Assembly: GCF_017303375.1 (NCBI RefSeq)
Contig: NZ_JAFKOH010000002.1
Span: 248,001-312,000 of the forward strand
DNA: 64,000 bases
From: Bacillus sp. NTK074B
GTDB lineage: Bacteria > Bacillota > Bacilli > Bacillales > Bacillaceae_B
Direction of reading: 5' to 3'
Part shown: one piece after another, positions 23,452 to 31,697 of the stretch
Position numbering within the stretch: the first letter of the stretch is position 1
How the letters are laid out: each line of letters starts with the position of its first letter
Program-made: the position numbers and the translations under genes
Notes under the pieces: generated by a model
The model's database searches: none
Seen by the model: only the letters and a program-made list of their open reading frames with translations
What the model was told of the DNA's origin: nothing

Positions 23452-23973
23452 CTACATAATTTGACGAAATTTCAGTAACAACTCGATTTCTGTCTGGCCT
23501 TTCCCAACAGACTTTGCTATTTCTTCCATAGACATCCCCATCTCCTTCATAGAGAGAACTTGATGAAGAAGAGGATCATGTTCCGATTTCCCTGGTTTCT
23601 TATCCAAATCGTCGATGGGCTCAGACTCAGGCCTTTTCGTCTGCAGATATGCCTCCGATGCACGTTTATATCCGGTTCCAGTCCAATTAGATTTCTTCTG
23701 TGCTTTACCATTAGGTTCCGGATTATTTCTTTGCGGTGAAGTTTTATCTTCGGTGTCGTTATGCTCTTGAGATTTAAAGCTTCGTATGAATTCATCATTT
23801 TCTTCTTTCATTTCGATCAGGTATGTTGAAATGACATCTTCCATTTCAGCGATGATCTTCTTCTGATTTTTTTCCATTTCGGAATAACGGTTTTGTCTGG
23901 AGTAAAGTATGACAATCGAAAACAGACACACGATATTGAGAAGAAAGAATAAAAATAGTAGAAACGGTACCAT
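23452..23973 (-). CDS. swrB: SwrB-like motility protein (YlxL)
   Basis: A 173-residue protein with an N-terminal membrane helix (MVPFLLFLFFLLNIVCLFS) and a coiled-coil-prone, charged cytoplasmic part. It ends in a short helix-turn-helix-like segment with SMEEIAKSVGKGQTEIE. In B. subtilis SwrB promotes type III export switching and SigD activation. The ATG at 23973 follows AAGGTGAT; upstream in-frame starts lack a Shine-Dalgarno and enter a hairpin. It is the last gene of fla/che, but a hairpin separates it from sigD. Confidence 0.87.
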   Translation of the reverse strand: MVPFLLFLFFLLNIVCLFSIVILYSRQNRYSEMEKNQKKIIAEMEDVISTYLIEMKEENDEFIRSFKSQEHNDTEDKTSPQRNNPEPNGKAQKKSNWTGTGYKRASEAYLQTKRPESEPIDDLDKKPGKSEHDPLLHQVLSMKEMGMSMEEIAKSVGKGQTEIELLLKFRQIM

Positions 23974-24035
23974 GTAATCACCTTGTTTTTTATATTTTAC
24001 TACATGCAGTTCCCCGTTTTCCCTTGGCATTAAAA

Positions 24036-24069
24036 GAACTGCCCCTCATGTTCCATCCCGGGACAGTCC
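24036..24069 (-). terminator. Terminator-like hairpin between sigD and swrB
   Basis: GGACTGTCCC pairs with GGGGCAGTTC over 10 bp (three G-U or U-G pairs) around a 14-base loop, followed by TTTTA on the minus strand. It begins 32 bases after the sigD stop. It could reduce swrB expression relative to sigD. Confidence 0.65.
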
Positions 24070-24100
24070 AACCGTCATGTCGCACCATTATCCTCTGATA

Positions 24101-24859
24101 TTACGAGCCCAGCAGTTTTCGCAATTTAAAAATGGATTTTGAATGGATCTGTGAAATTCTGGATGTTGATAACTTCATGACTTCCCCTATTTCTGTCAGA
24201 GTAAGTTCTTCCTTATAGAATAAACTTAGCACAAGTTGCTCTTTCTCTGAAAGGGTTTCAATCGTTTTCTCTAACTCAGCCAGTTTTTCACCCTTTAAAA
24301 CTTCTTCCTCAGGTGAAATTGTTTTGTGATCTTTAATTGAGTAGTTTTGAGATTCATGATCGTCATCTGTCAATTGCTCATCCATGGAAAGAACGTTGGC
24401 AAAGAAATGTTCATTAGTGGTTTGGTAAACTTCCTCAGGTGTCATCTCCAGGGAAACCGCTACTTCATCGGCAGTCACATGGCGTAAAAGCGATTGTTCC
24501 AATTCCAGGGTCTTGGCCTCGATTTTTTTTGCACGGTCCCTCGTGGAACGTGGTAGCCAGTCTTCTTTCCTAAGTCCATCTAGAATGGCTCCCCTGACCC
24601 GAAAGGAGGCATATGTATCAAACTTCAAATCCCTTGAAGGGTCAAACTTCTGAAGAGCATCCAATAATCCCATCAACCCAAGACTCTTTATATCTTCCCT
24701 CGAGACGTTCCTTGGCAGCCCAACGGAAATTCGCTGAACATGATACGAAACCAGGGGCATGTACTTCTTCACTAACATATCCCCCGCTTCGGTGTCGCGA
24801 CTGTCTATCCATTTCTCCCAATATTTTTGTTCATCTGTTCGAGTGGGTTGTTGAGACAT
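24101..24859 (-). CDS. sigD: RNA polymerase sigma factor SigD (FliA/WhiG family)
   Basis: Directs late flagellar, autolysin and chemotaxis genes. It has 252 residues. Region 2 shows DLKFDTYASFRVRGAILDGL followed by RKEDWLPRS. Region 4 shows SEKEQLVLSLFYKEELTLTE and a helix-turn-helix in MKLSTSRISQIHSKS. The ATG follows GGAGGATTCTT. It sits near the 3' end of the fla/che operon, where in B. subtilis its position limits SigD level. Confidence 0.97.
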   Translation of the reverse strand: MSQQPTRTDEQKYWEKWIDSRDTEAGDMLVKKYMPLVSYHVQRISVGLPRNVSREDIKSLGLMGLLDALQKFDPSRDLKFDTYASFRVRGAILDGLRKEDWLPRSTRDRAKKIEAKTLELEQSLLRHVTADEVAVSLEMTPEEVYQTTNEHFFANVLSMDEQLTDDDHESQNYSIKDHKTISPEEEVLKGEKLAELEKTIETLSEKEQLVLSLFYKEELTLTEIGEVMKLSTSRISQIHSKSIFKLRKLLGS

Positions 24860-24939
24860 AAGAATCCTCCTTGCTAACTATTTTCTTCACGGAAACGTTT
24901 GGCTTCTTGTTCATTTAAACTGAAACGGGATCCATATCT

Positions 24940-25437
24940 TCATAATTCCTTCGTTCCTTCATTAACTGTCCGGACCTGCAGAATCCTTGTGGAGGTGAAG
25001 AATTCGATGGTCCTCCCTTTGTTGCCCCCTATATCCTCTGCAACTATAGGAACTTTATGTTTTAAGAGGGCTTCTCTAACGGATTCTGCATTCCTCGGTC
25101 CAATTCTCATCACATCACTCTTGGATTGGAATTGAAACATCTGTGCACCGCCCGCCATCTTGCACTGAAGTCTATTCAAGTTGGCTCCCCGGTTTTTTAA
25201 CTGTCGTATGAGCTCTTCAATGCCTGTATCGGCATATTTGGCCAAATTGAGTGTTTGGTCATTCCCCAATGAGGAATAGGGAAGCATCACATGAACCATT
25301 CCGGCAAGGCCAATAAGATCATCGTACAAAACGACCCCTACGCATGACCCAAGACCCGAGGTACGAATTGAGCTTCCGTTCTCGATTATATTCATATCTG
25401 CAATTCCTACCTTGACTACGGAGCTTGTGATCATCAT
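24940..25437 (-). CDS. cheD: Chemoreceptor glutamine deamidase CheD
   Basis: Deamidates glutamines on chemoreceptors and partners with CheC. It has 165 residues. The papain-like catalytic Cys32 lies in GLGSCVGVVLYD, and His49 in AGMVHVMLPYS. Its start overlaps the cheC stop (ATGA). The stop TGA is followed in frame by 21 further sense codons before TAG; see findings. The 80-base spacer to sigD holds no other supported gene. Confidence 0.96.
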   Translation of the reverse strand: MMITSSVVKVGIADMNIIENGSSIRTSGLGSCVGVVLYDDLIGLAGMVHVMLPYSSLGNDQTLNLAKYADTGIEELIRQLKNRGANLNRLQCKMAGGAQMFQFQSKSDVMRIGPRNAESVREALLKHKVPIVAEDIGGNKGRTIEFFTSTRILQVRTVNEGTKEL

Positions 25438-26069
25438 AGCTTTACACCTAATGCCTGAAATATGATTTCAAATGAATCCGGGTCGGGCAGCAGGAAAAAA
25501 TGTCCCTTAACACTTTCCGACTCGTCCACTTCCTCCTCTTTCAAGGCAGTGTCTATGACGATTGCATAGTCACTTACCCGGGAGATTTCCAAAAGTCCAA
25601 AACCTATGATGGCACCTGCCATATCGACTGATAAAGCAGGAACTGAAGGTAATAGCTTAAGATTCGTGAAATCAGACAGAGAAGACAAATAAGAACCTGA
25701 TAGAATATTCCCGAGTTCCTGCATGGCAGATAACCCCAGTTCTGAATATGGAGGGGCACTAAAGGAAAAGGTACGATCGTTTATCATGGTCCTGATATAC
25801 ATGGACGCTCCATCAAGGGGCAGCAAGAAGAACATACTTCCCGGTGCATCGCCTTCTATTCTTAGAAACACACTTACTGCCACGTTGTCAGGTCCGCCTG
25901 CCATGTCCATCATCTCATCAAATGATACAATTTTAACGCTGGGTACTTTCATATCGATCTTTTTGTCAAGCAGTGTTGATAGGGCGGTCGCTGCATGACC
26001 TGCACCTATGTTCCCAATTTCTTTCAAAATATCCAAGTGCATTGAAGTGATTTTTTTTTCGTATCCCAA
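25434..26069 (-). CDS. cheC: CheY-P phosphatase CheC
   Basis: Dephosphorylates CheY-P and binds CheD during adaptation. It has 211 residues. Two CheC/FliY phosphatase motifs are visible: LDILKEIGNIGAGHAATAL near residue 13 and LSAMQELGNILSGSYLSSL near 113. It starts at a TTG preceded by AAAGGAGG. Its stop overlaps the cheD start. It is in the cheB-cheA-cheW-cheC-cheD-sigD run. Confidence 0.95.
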   Translation of the reverse strand: MGYEKKITSMHLDILKEIGNIGAGHAATALSTLLDKKIDMKVPSVKIVSFDEMMDMAGGPDNVAVSVFLRIEGDAPGSMFFLLPLDGASMYIRTMINDRTFSFSAPPYSELGLSAMQELGNILSGSYLSSLSDFTNLKLLPSVPALSVDMAGAIIGFGLLEISRVSDYAIVIDTALKEEEVDESESVKGHFFLLPDPDSFEIIFQALGVKL

Positions 26070-26083
26070 ACGTATCCCTCCTT

Positions 26084-26530
26084 TTAGATGGATTCAAGAA
26101 TTTTATCTAAATGGAGGAGGATCAGGAGTCTCTTGTTCTGTTTTACAACTCCGCCTATGTACTCAGCCTCTAATACTCCAACTACTTCGGGTGAAGGTTC
26201 GATCGCTTCTCTTGAAACATCGAGTACATCATTGGCAGCGTCCACGATCAATCCAACTTCTTTATCATCTAATCCTGCTATGATCACTCGCGTACTCTCG
26301 GTTGGTTCTGAAGACGATAATTCAAACCGGTTCCTTAGATCAATAATGGGTGTAACCACTCCACGTAAATTAATAACACCTTTTACATAGGAGGCAGTCC
26401 TTGGAACTCTGGTAATATGTTCGAGCTTCTCGATGGATCGTACTTGATTCACAGGAATGGCATATTCCTTGTCAACCAGTTGAAAAACGATAAGCTTTAA
26501 ATCTTCCACTGTATCTACTACTTCACTCAT
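26084..26530 (-). CDS. cheW: Chemotaxis coupling protein CheW
   Basis: Adaptor linking chemoreceptors to CheA. It has 148 residues of a single CheW domain, with VFQLVDKEYAIPVNQVRSIE, RVPRTASYVKGVINLRG and VIDLRNRF. It lies 12 bases after cheA, with a GGGGGTAT-like Shine-Dalgarno. Cytoplasmic, at the receptor arrays. Confidence 0.97.
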   Translation of the reverse strand: MSEVVDTVEDLKLIVFQLVDKEYAIPVNQVRSIEKLEHITRVPRTASYVKGVINLRGVVTPIIDLRNRFELSSSEPTESTRVIIAGLDDKEVGLIVDAANDVLDVSREAIEPSPEVVGVLEAEYIGGVVKQNKRLLILLHLDKILESI

Positions 26531-26542
26531 TACCCATACCCC

Positions 26543-28591
26543 CTACTTTATTAACGCATTACAATCAATAATCAGTGCTACCTGCCCATCACCCAGGATG
26601 GTTGCTCCTGAAATCGCAAAAACGTCATTTAAATAATTCCCTAATGATTTTAATACAACTTCCTGCTGTCCAATGAAGGAATCCACGACCAGCCCGGCCA
26701 TTTTTTCTCCTTTTCGAACAATGACAACCGAAAATAACTCTTCATCCTTGGAGTGTTTCGGTACTTCAAACACATCTTCAAGAAATAGCAAAGGTACAAC
26801 TTTCCCTCTGAAATCAATCACCCTCTGATTATGTGCTTTCATGATTTCTTCCTTTTTCACAATGGCGGTTTCGATTATAGAAGAAAGAGGGATGGCATAC
26901 TTTTCACTCTCTATTTCAACAAGCATGACAGAAATAATGGATAATGTAAGCGGCAGTTGGATGGAAAACAATGACCCATGACCCGCCGTGGAGTCGATTG
27001 TAATCGATCCTCCGAGTGACTCGATCGTCGCTTTTACCACATCTAATCCGACACCTCTGCCGGAAATATCCGATATCTGCTCTGCGGTAGAAAAGCCCGA
27101 TGCCAATATAAGCTCGTAAATTTGTCTATCTGATAAGGTTTTGGCTGTTTCTTCTGAAACAATACCTTTCTGGATTGCCTTATTGAGGACCCTCTCTTTG
27201 TTGATTCCTGCTCCATCGTCTTCAAGTTCGATAAACACATGATTTCCGCTATGATATGCTTTTAACTTAACGGTTCCTTGTTCGGATTTGCCATTTTTGA
27301 GACGGACTTCAGGATTTTCAATCCCATGGTCCAGGGCATTCCGGATTAAATGGACGAGGGGATCCCCGATTTCATCAATCACGGTCCGATCAAGTTCCGT
27401 TTCGGCACCTATGATTTCCAATTCAATCTTTTTATTCAAGTCTCTTGCAAGCTGCCTGACCATACGTGGAAAACGGTTAAATACCGTCTCTACAGGAACC
27501 ATACGCATATTAAGGATGATGTTCTGAAGGTCTCCCGAAATCCTCGTCATCCTTTCCACCGTTTCATTCAACTCGGGATTATTCAAATCACGGGAAATTT
27601 GTTCCAGCCTTCCTCTGTCGATGACAAGCTCCTCAAAGAGATTCATAAGAACATCGAGTCGTTCTATGTTCACTCGTATCGTTTTGCTAGAAGGGTTGGA
27701 TTGTTTTGACACGTTTGCGGGCGGTTTAGCTGCTTGATCCTCTCTATGACCTTTTTCCACCAGCTCTTCCTGTGAAGGCTCATTAATTGAAACTTCTGGT
27801 TTATTCTGCTTCTGCAGGTGCTCAGCCGTCAGTTCGAGAACAGAGACTTCTTCAACTTCCGATACTTTTCGAACATGTTTTTCGAGATCAACTGCCTCTT
27901 CTTTCGATACAACAGCTATAACGAAAGAATGATCGAACTGCTCTTCTTCCAGCTGATCAACAGTGGGAAGGGATTTAATGACCTCACCCATTTTCCCCAG
28001 GACTTCAAAAACCATATATACTCGGGCAGCTTTAAGCAGGCAATCCTCACGCAAGGTAACGGAAATTTCAAAGCAGCGGAACCCCTGCTCATAGGATTCC
28101 TGAATGACCGTCTGTTCGAACGCTTCGTACTGCATGGATAATAATTCTGTATCAGTCGTTGCGGCAGCCACAGCGACCTCATTCCCTGCACGAGAGGCCG
28201 GGGGAATCATCTCTCCTTTTTCAATCGCCTGGAGCATGGCTACTACTTCAGTAACATCACGTTTGCCATCCCCGCCATCTGCAATGGAAAACACCATGGC
28301 TTCAAGGTCATCAACGGACTTAAACACTATGTCGAGTATTTCGGGAGTTACCTTTATTTTTTCATTTCTGATGGCATCAAGGACATTCTCCATTTTATGT
28401 GTGAGGTTAGCTAAATCCTCAAATCCCATCGTGGCAGACATCCCTTTTAAAGTATGAGCTGACCGAAAGATTTCATTGACGATAGCAAGATTTTGCGGAT
28501 TTTTCTCTAGTTCCAGCAGCTGTTCATTACAGGTTTGTAGATTTTCTTTGCTCTCTTCTATGAATACTTCTAAATATTGACTCAATTCCAT
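26543..28591 (-). CDS. cheA: Chemotaxis histidine kinase CheA
   Basis: Autophosphorylates and passes phosphate to CheY and CheB. It has 682 residues. The P1 domain carries His46 in RSAHTLKGMSATMGF. A P2 CheY-binding region (about 160-255), the P3 dimerisation helices, the HATPase domain (HLIRNALDHGIENPE, SGRGVGLDVVKATIE) and a C-terminal CheW-like domain follow. The linker near 270-305 is Glu/Asn rich. Between cheB and cheW with short gaps. Confidence 0.97.
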   Translation of the reverse strand: MELSQYLEVFIEESKENLQTCNEQLLELEKNPQNLAIVNEIFRSAHTLKGMSATMGFEDLANLTHKMENVLDAIRNEKIKVTPEILDIVFKSVDDLEAMVFSIADGGDGKRDVTEVVAMLQAIEKGEMIPPASRAGNEVAVAAATTDTELLSMQYEAFEQTVIQESYEQGFRCFEISVTLREDCLLKAARVYMVFEVLGKMGEVIKSLPTVDQLEEEQFDHSFVIAVVSKEEAVDLEKHVRKVSEVEEVSVLELTAEHLQKQNKPEVSINEPSQEELVEKGHREDQAAKPPANVSKQSNPSSKTIRVNIERLDVLMNLFEELVIDRGRLEQISRDLNNPELNETVERMTRISGDLQNIILNMRMVPVETVFNRFPRMVRQLARDLNKKIELEIIGAETELDRTVIDEIGDPLVHLIRNALDHGIENPEVRLKNGKSEQGTVKLKAYHSGNHVFIELEDDGAGINKERVLNKAIQKGIVSEETAKTLSDRQIYELILASGFSTAEQISDISGRGVGLDVVKATIESLGGSITIDSTAGHGSLFSIQLPLTLSIISVMLVEIESEKYAIPLSSIIETAIVKKEEIMKAHNQRVIDFRGKVVPLLFLEDVFEVPKHSKDEELFSVVIVRKGEKMAGLVVDSFIGQQEVVLKSLGNYLNDVFAISGATILGDGQVALIIDCNALIK

Positions 28592-28606
28592 ATACTACAC
28601 ACCTCT

Positions 28607-29686
28607 CTACACCATGTACGTCATTATTGATCGAGGAATATTCCCGATATGTTCCACCTTGTCCACTAACTTTGTTGCAATTGCCGATTTCGGCATCCCA
28701 AACACAATACACGTATCTTCTGATTCTGCAATAGCCAACACATCTCCATGCTCTTTAAGCTTGATCAATCCATCGGAACCATCAGAACCCATGCCTGTCA
28801 TGATGACGGCTATTTTGCTGTAATTCCGTATCAGACTCGCAGACTCGAACAACACATCAACAGAGGGTCTATGGCCATTTCTAGGAGCTTCATCCTTTGA
28901 AAGCTGAATCGATAAATATTTGCCATCATCGAATATTCTGGTGTGGAAACCGCCTGGGGCAATATAGGCTGTGCCATTTTGAAGAACTTCGCCTTCTTCG
29001 GCTTCCTTTACGCGAATGGCAGATTGACCATCTAAACGATTAGCGAGGGATTTTGTAAATCCCGGGGGCATGTGCTGCACCACAACGATGGGTGCTTCCA
29101 GATGACGGGGCAATGCTGTCAACACGTTTTGAAGAGCGCGCGGTCCCCCAGTCGATGTCCCGATTAATATTAATTTAGGGATATTCAATGCCCTGTGGCG
29201 GTCAATCGATAAAGTTTCTGACACTTTACTCACGGTTGATACAGGGGCAGACCCCGGGTTCTTTTGGTACATATCCCTTATTTTTGTGACACTCACCTTA
29301 CTTGCTGACACAACTTTTCCTACCAGCTCTTCTTGAATCTTGTGAAGGTCCAAGGAAATGGTACCAGAAGGTTTCGCAATGAAATCAACAGCCCCAAGCT
29401 CCATCGCTTTGACGGTTTCCTCCGTCCCTTCTTTCGTTGTAGAAGAAAGCATCACAACAGGTACCGGACATTCCTCCATGATGCACTTCAAGGCTTCGAT
29501 CCCATTCATCTTGGGCATCTCCACATCAAGGGTGACGACATCGGGATGGAATTTCTTTATCTTCGTGATCGCGTCTTCTCCATTCCTTGCAAAGCCAATC
29601 ACTTGAAGTTCACCTGAGGCTGTAAGAAAATCAGTAATCAGCTTCCTCATAAATGCTGAATCATCTACAACTAAAACCTTTTTCAT
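28607..29686 (-). CDS. cheB: Chemoreceptor glutamate methylesterase CheB
   Basis: Removes methyl groups from chemoreceptors in adaptation. It has 359 residues. The N-terminal receiver domain carries the phosphoacceptor Asp54 (VTLDVEMPKMNG) and Asp8-Asp9. The C-terminal esterase shows the catalytic Ser in IGTSTGGPRAL, His in VVQHMPPGFT and Asp in MTGMGSDGSDG. It follows flhG by nine bases. Confidence 0.97.
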   Translation of the reverse strand: MKKVLVVDDSAFMRKLITDFLTASGELQVIGFARNGEDAITKIKKFHPDVVTLDVEMPKMNGIEALKCIMEECPVPVVMLSSTTKEGTEETVKAMELGAVDFIAKPSGTISLDLHKIQEELVGKVVSASKVSVTKIRDMYQKNPGSAPVSTVSKVSETLSIDRHRALNIPKLILIGTSTGGPRALQNVLTALPRHLEAPIVVVQHMPPGFTKSLANRLDGQSAIRVKEAEEGEVLQNGTAYIAPGGFHTRIFDDGKYLSIQLSKDEAPRNGHRPSVDVLFESASLIRNYSKIAVIMTGMGSDGSDGLIKLKEHGDVLAIAESEDTCIVFGMPKSAIATKLVDKVEHIGNIPRSIMTYMV

Positions 29687-29695
29687 TCAGGACTT

Positions 29696-30553
29696 TTACC
29701 TCCCAAAAAATAATTTTCGAATAGTCTTTACAAAGCCTGTTCCTTTAGTACTCTCATATTCCGCTCCCGTCAGGTGGTGTACCATGGCTCGCAGGCTCAG
29801 CGTCATGTCTGAAGATGGGTGACCAACGACAATGGGCGTTTGAGTGATGACGGCCTTCCTTACTGCCGAATCCTCTGGAAGGACTCCAAGAGAAACGATT
29901 TCCTTATGCAGAAACTTCCTCACGGTTTCTTGTAATCTATTAATCGTTTCAAGGCCTTCTTTTTTGTGTTCCGCCCGATTGCATATTAGATAAAACGGTT
30001 TTTCCCCGTCTCTTAAATAAATATATTTCATCATTGAATAGGCATCTGTTACGGATGTAGGTTCAGGAGTCGTAACAATGATGATTTCATCCATGGCAAG
30101 GAGAAACTCCAGTGTTTCCCTTGTAGCACCTGCACCCATATCAAAAAGAATATAATCATAATGATGAATGGCATAATCCATCACCTCGAAGAAGCGTTGT
30201 ACTTGCTTATCCTGCCAGCCCACTATATCTTTCAGGCCGTTTCCACCGCTTATGTAAGAAATACCATGAACATTCTCACATATAATCGTGTCGATTTCTA
30301 GTACTTTTTCCTCAATATAGTCCATGATGGAGTAAGAATGATGACTCCCTAGTAAAATATGAATATTCCCCATCCCTATATCCAGATCAAACAGGAGCAC
30401 CTTTTTATTTTCTTTACCGAGAAGAATGGAGAGGTTCGTCGATATATTCGATTTACCAACTCCTCCCTTCCCACTTACAATGGCGATCGTCTTAGCAGGA
30501 GCAGAGTCAGTCAGGAGCATCTTTCTCCTTAAGTTATAGGCTTGATCTTTCAT
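29696..30553 (-). CDS. flhG: MinD-like ATPase FlhG (YlxH)
   Basis: ParA/MinD-family ATPase that controls flagellar number and placement with FlhF. It has 285 residues. The deviant Walker A is in VSGKGGVGKSN (about 27-37), and LLFDLDIGMGNIHILLG and YILFDMGAGATRETL form the switch regions. An N-terminal stretch with KDQAYNLRRKM resembles the FlhF-activating motif of FlhG. Its start overlaps the 3' end of flhF by 20 bases. Confidence 0.95.
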   Translation of the reverse strand: MKDQAYNLRRKMLLTDSAPAKTIAIVSGKGGVGKSNISTNLSILLGKENKKVLLFDLDIGMGNIHILLGSHHSYSIMDYIEEKVLEIDTIICENVHGISYISGGNGLKDIVGWQDKQVQRFFEVMDYAIHHYDYILFDMGAGATRETLEFLLAMDEIIIVTTPEPTSVTDAYSMMKYIYLRDGEKPFYLICNRAEHKKEGLETINRLQETVRKFLHKEIVSLGVLPEDSAVRKAVITQTPIVVGHPSSDMTLSLRAMVHHLTGAEYESTKGTGFVKTIRKLFFGR

Positions 30554-31697
30554 GACAGAATCCTTTCATAAGCAATCGAACGACTTCATCCTCATTCACT
30601 TCTGTAATGTCTTCGGGAACATCCTGGCCATTTGTTACATAAGCTGCACCAATACCCGCTTCAGACATCATATTGATCATGGATCCGTAGCTGGACGTCT
30701 CATCCAATTTCGTGAAAATAAACCGATCGATATGAATGGATGAAAATTGGGAAATGATCTCCCTCATGTCTTTTTCTTTACTTGTTAATGAAAGAACCAG
30801 GTAGGTTTCCATCTGATGATCAAAATCGATGATTTTTTGCAAATCATCTACATATTTCTTTTCCCTGAAGTTACGCCCTGCTGTATCAATGAAAACATGA
30901 TCGTAGTCCACGAATTTATCGATGGCTTTCTTAAAGTCCTCTATTTTATAAACGACTTCAACTGGCACATTCAGAAGACCCGCATATGTTTTTAATTGTT
31001 CAATCGCCGCTATACGGTATGTATCAGTGGTGATGAATGCGATTTTCATCCTTCTTTCAATCACTGCTTCTGCTGCCATCTTGGCAAGGGTCGTTGTCTT
31101 TCCGACCCCGGTAGGACCTATGACATTAATATATTTCCGTTTATAGCTTATACCTCCCAATTCGATTCCTTTTAAATGATGATGAAGAAAATGTTTCACT
31201 TCTCTGATAGCCCACTCATCCCGCCCCTCAACCGGCAGCGTCCCACTTCGGATCTTCTTTTCCAGCTGGTCTCCCAATTGAAACAAAGCTGAATCACTCA
31301 CATCATGGTTCATTAGGTGAAAAAGGATTTCCTGCACATCTTCAGTGAATTTTTCAAACTGATTTTTAGATTTCAGGGTGGTAATCATTTGTTTCAATTC
31401 CTTTAATTCAGCTTCTACTACTCGATTAGATTCATTGACTTCCTTTTTCTCAACAGCCGGCTGAATGATTGATTTTGAAGCCGGCTTCGTTTTCACTCTG
31501 CCCAATTCCATCTTTTCATGTTCAACATCCGGATCTATGGCAGCGATGACTTCAATAATTTTTTTCTTAAACAGCCCCATAAATCCGCCAATGTAGGTGA
31601 CTTTAGAATTTAATATGACTGCATTTTCTCCCAGTTCAGACCTGACCTTCTTCATGGCTTCGCCCATCGTCGGAGCAGAATATTTCTTTACCTTCAT
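30534..31697 (-). CDS. flhF: SRP-like GTPase FlhF
   Basis: GTPase that positions the flagellar basal body. It has 387 residues: a basic N-terminal B domain, an N domain, and a G domain with [10 protein letters not shown] (194-203), TTDTYRIAAIEQLKTYA, DTAGRNFRE and FTKLDETSSYG. The start overlaps the flhA stop by four bases (ATGA). It forms a functional pair with the overlapping flhG. Confidence 0.96.
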   Translation of the reverse strand: MKVKKYSAPTMGEAMKKVRSELGENAVILNSKVTYIGGFMGLFKKKIIEVIAAIDPDVEHEKMELGRVKTKPASKSIIQPAVEKKEVNESNRVVEAELKELKQMITTLKSKNQFEKFTEDVQEILFHLMNHDVSDSALFQLGDQLEKKIRSGTLPVEGRDEWAIREVKHFLHHHLKGIELGGISYKRKYINVIGPTGVGKTTTLAKMAAEAVIERRMKIAFITTDTYRIAAIEQLKTYAGLLNVPVEVVYKIEDFKKAIDKFVDYDHVFIDTAGRNFREKKYVDDLQKIIDFDHQMETYLVLSLTSKEKDMREIISQFSSIHIDRFIFTKLDETSSYGSMINMMSEAGIGAAYVTNGQDVPEDITEVNEDEVVRLLMKGFCHERSSL

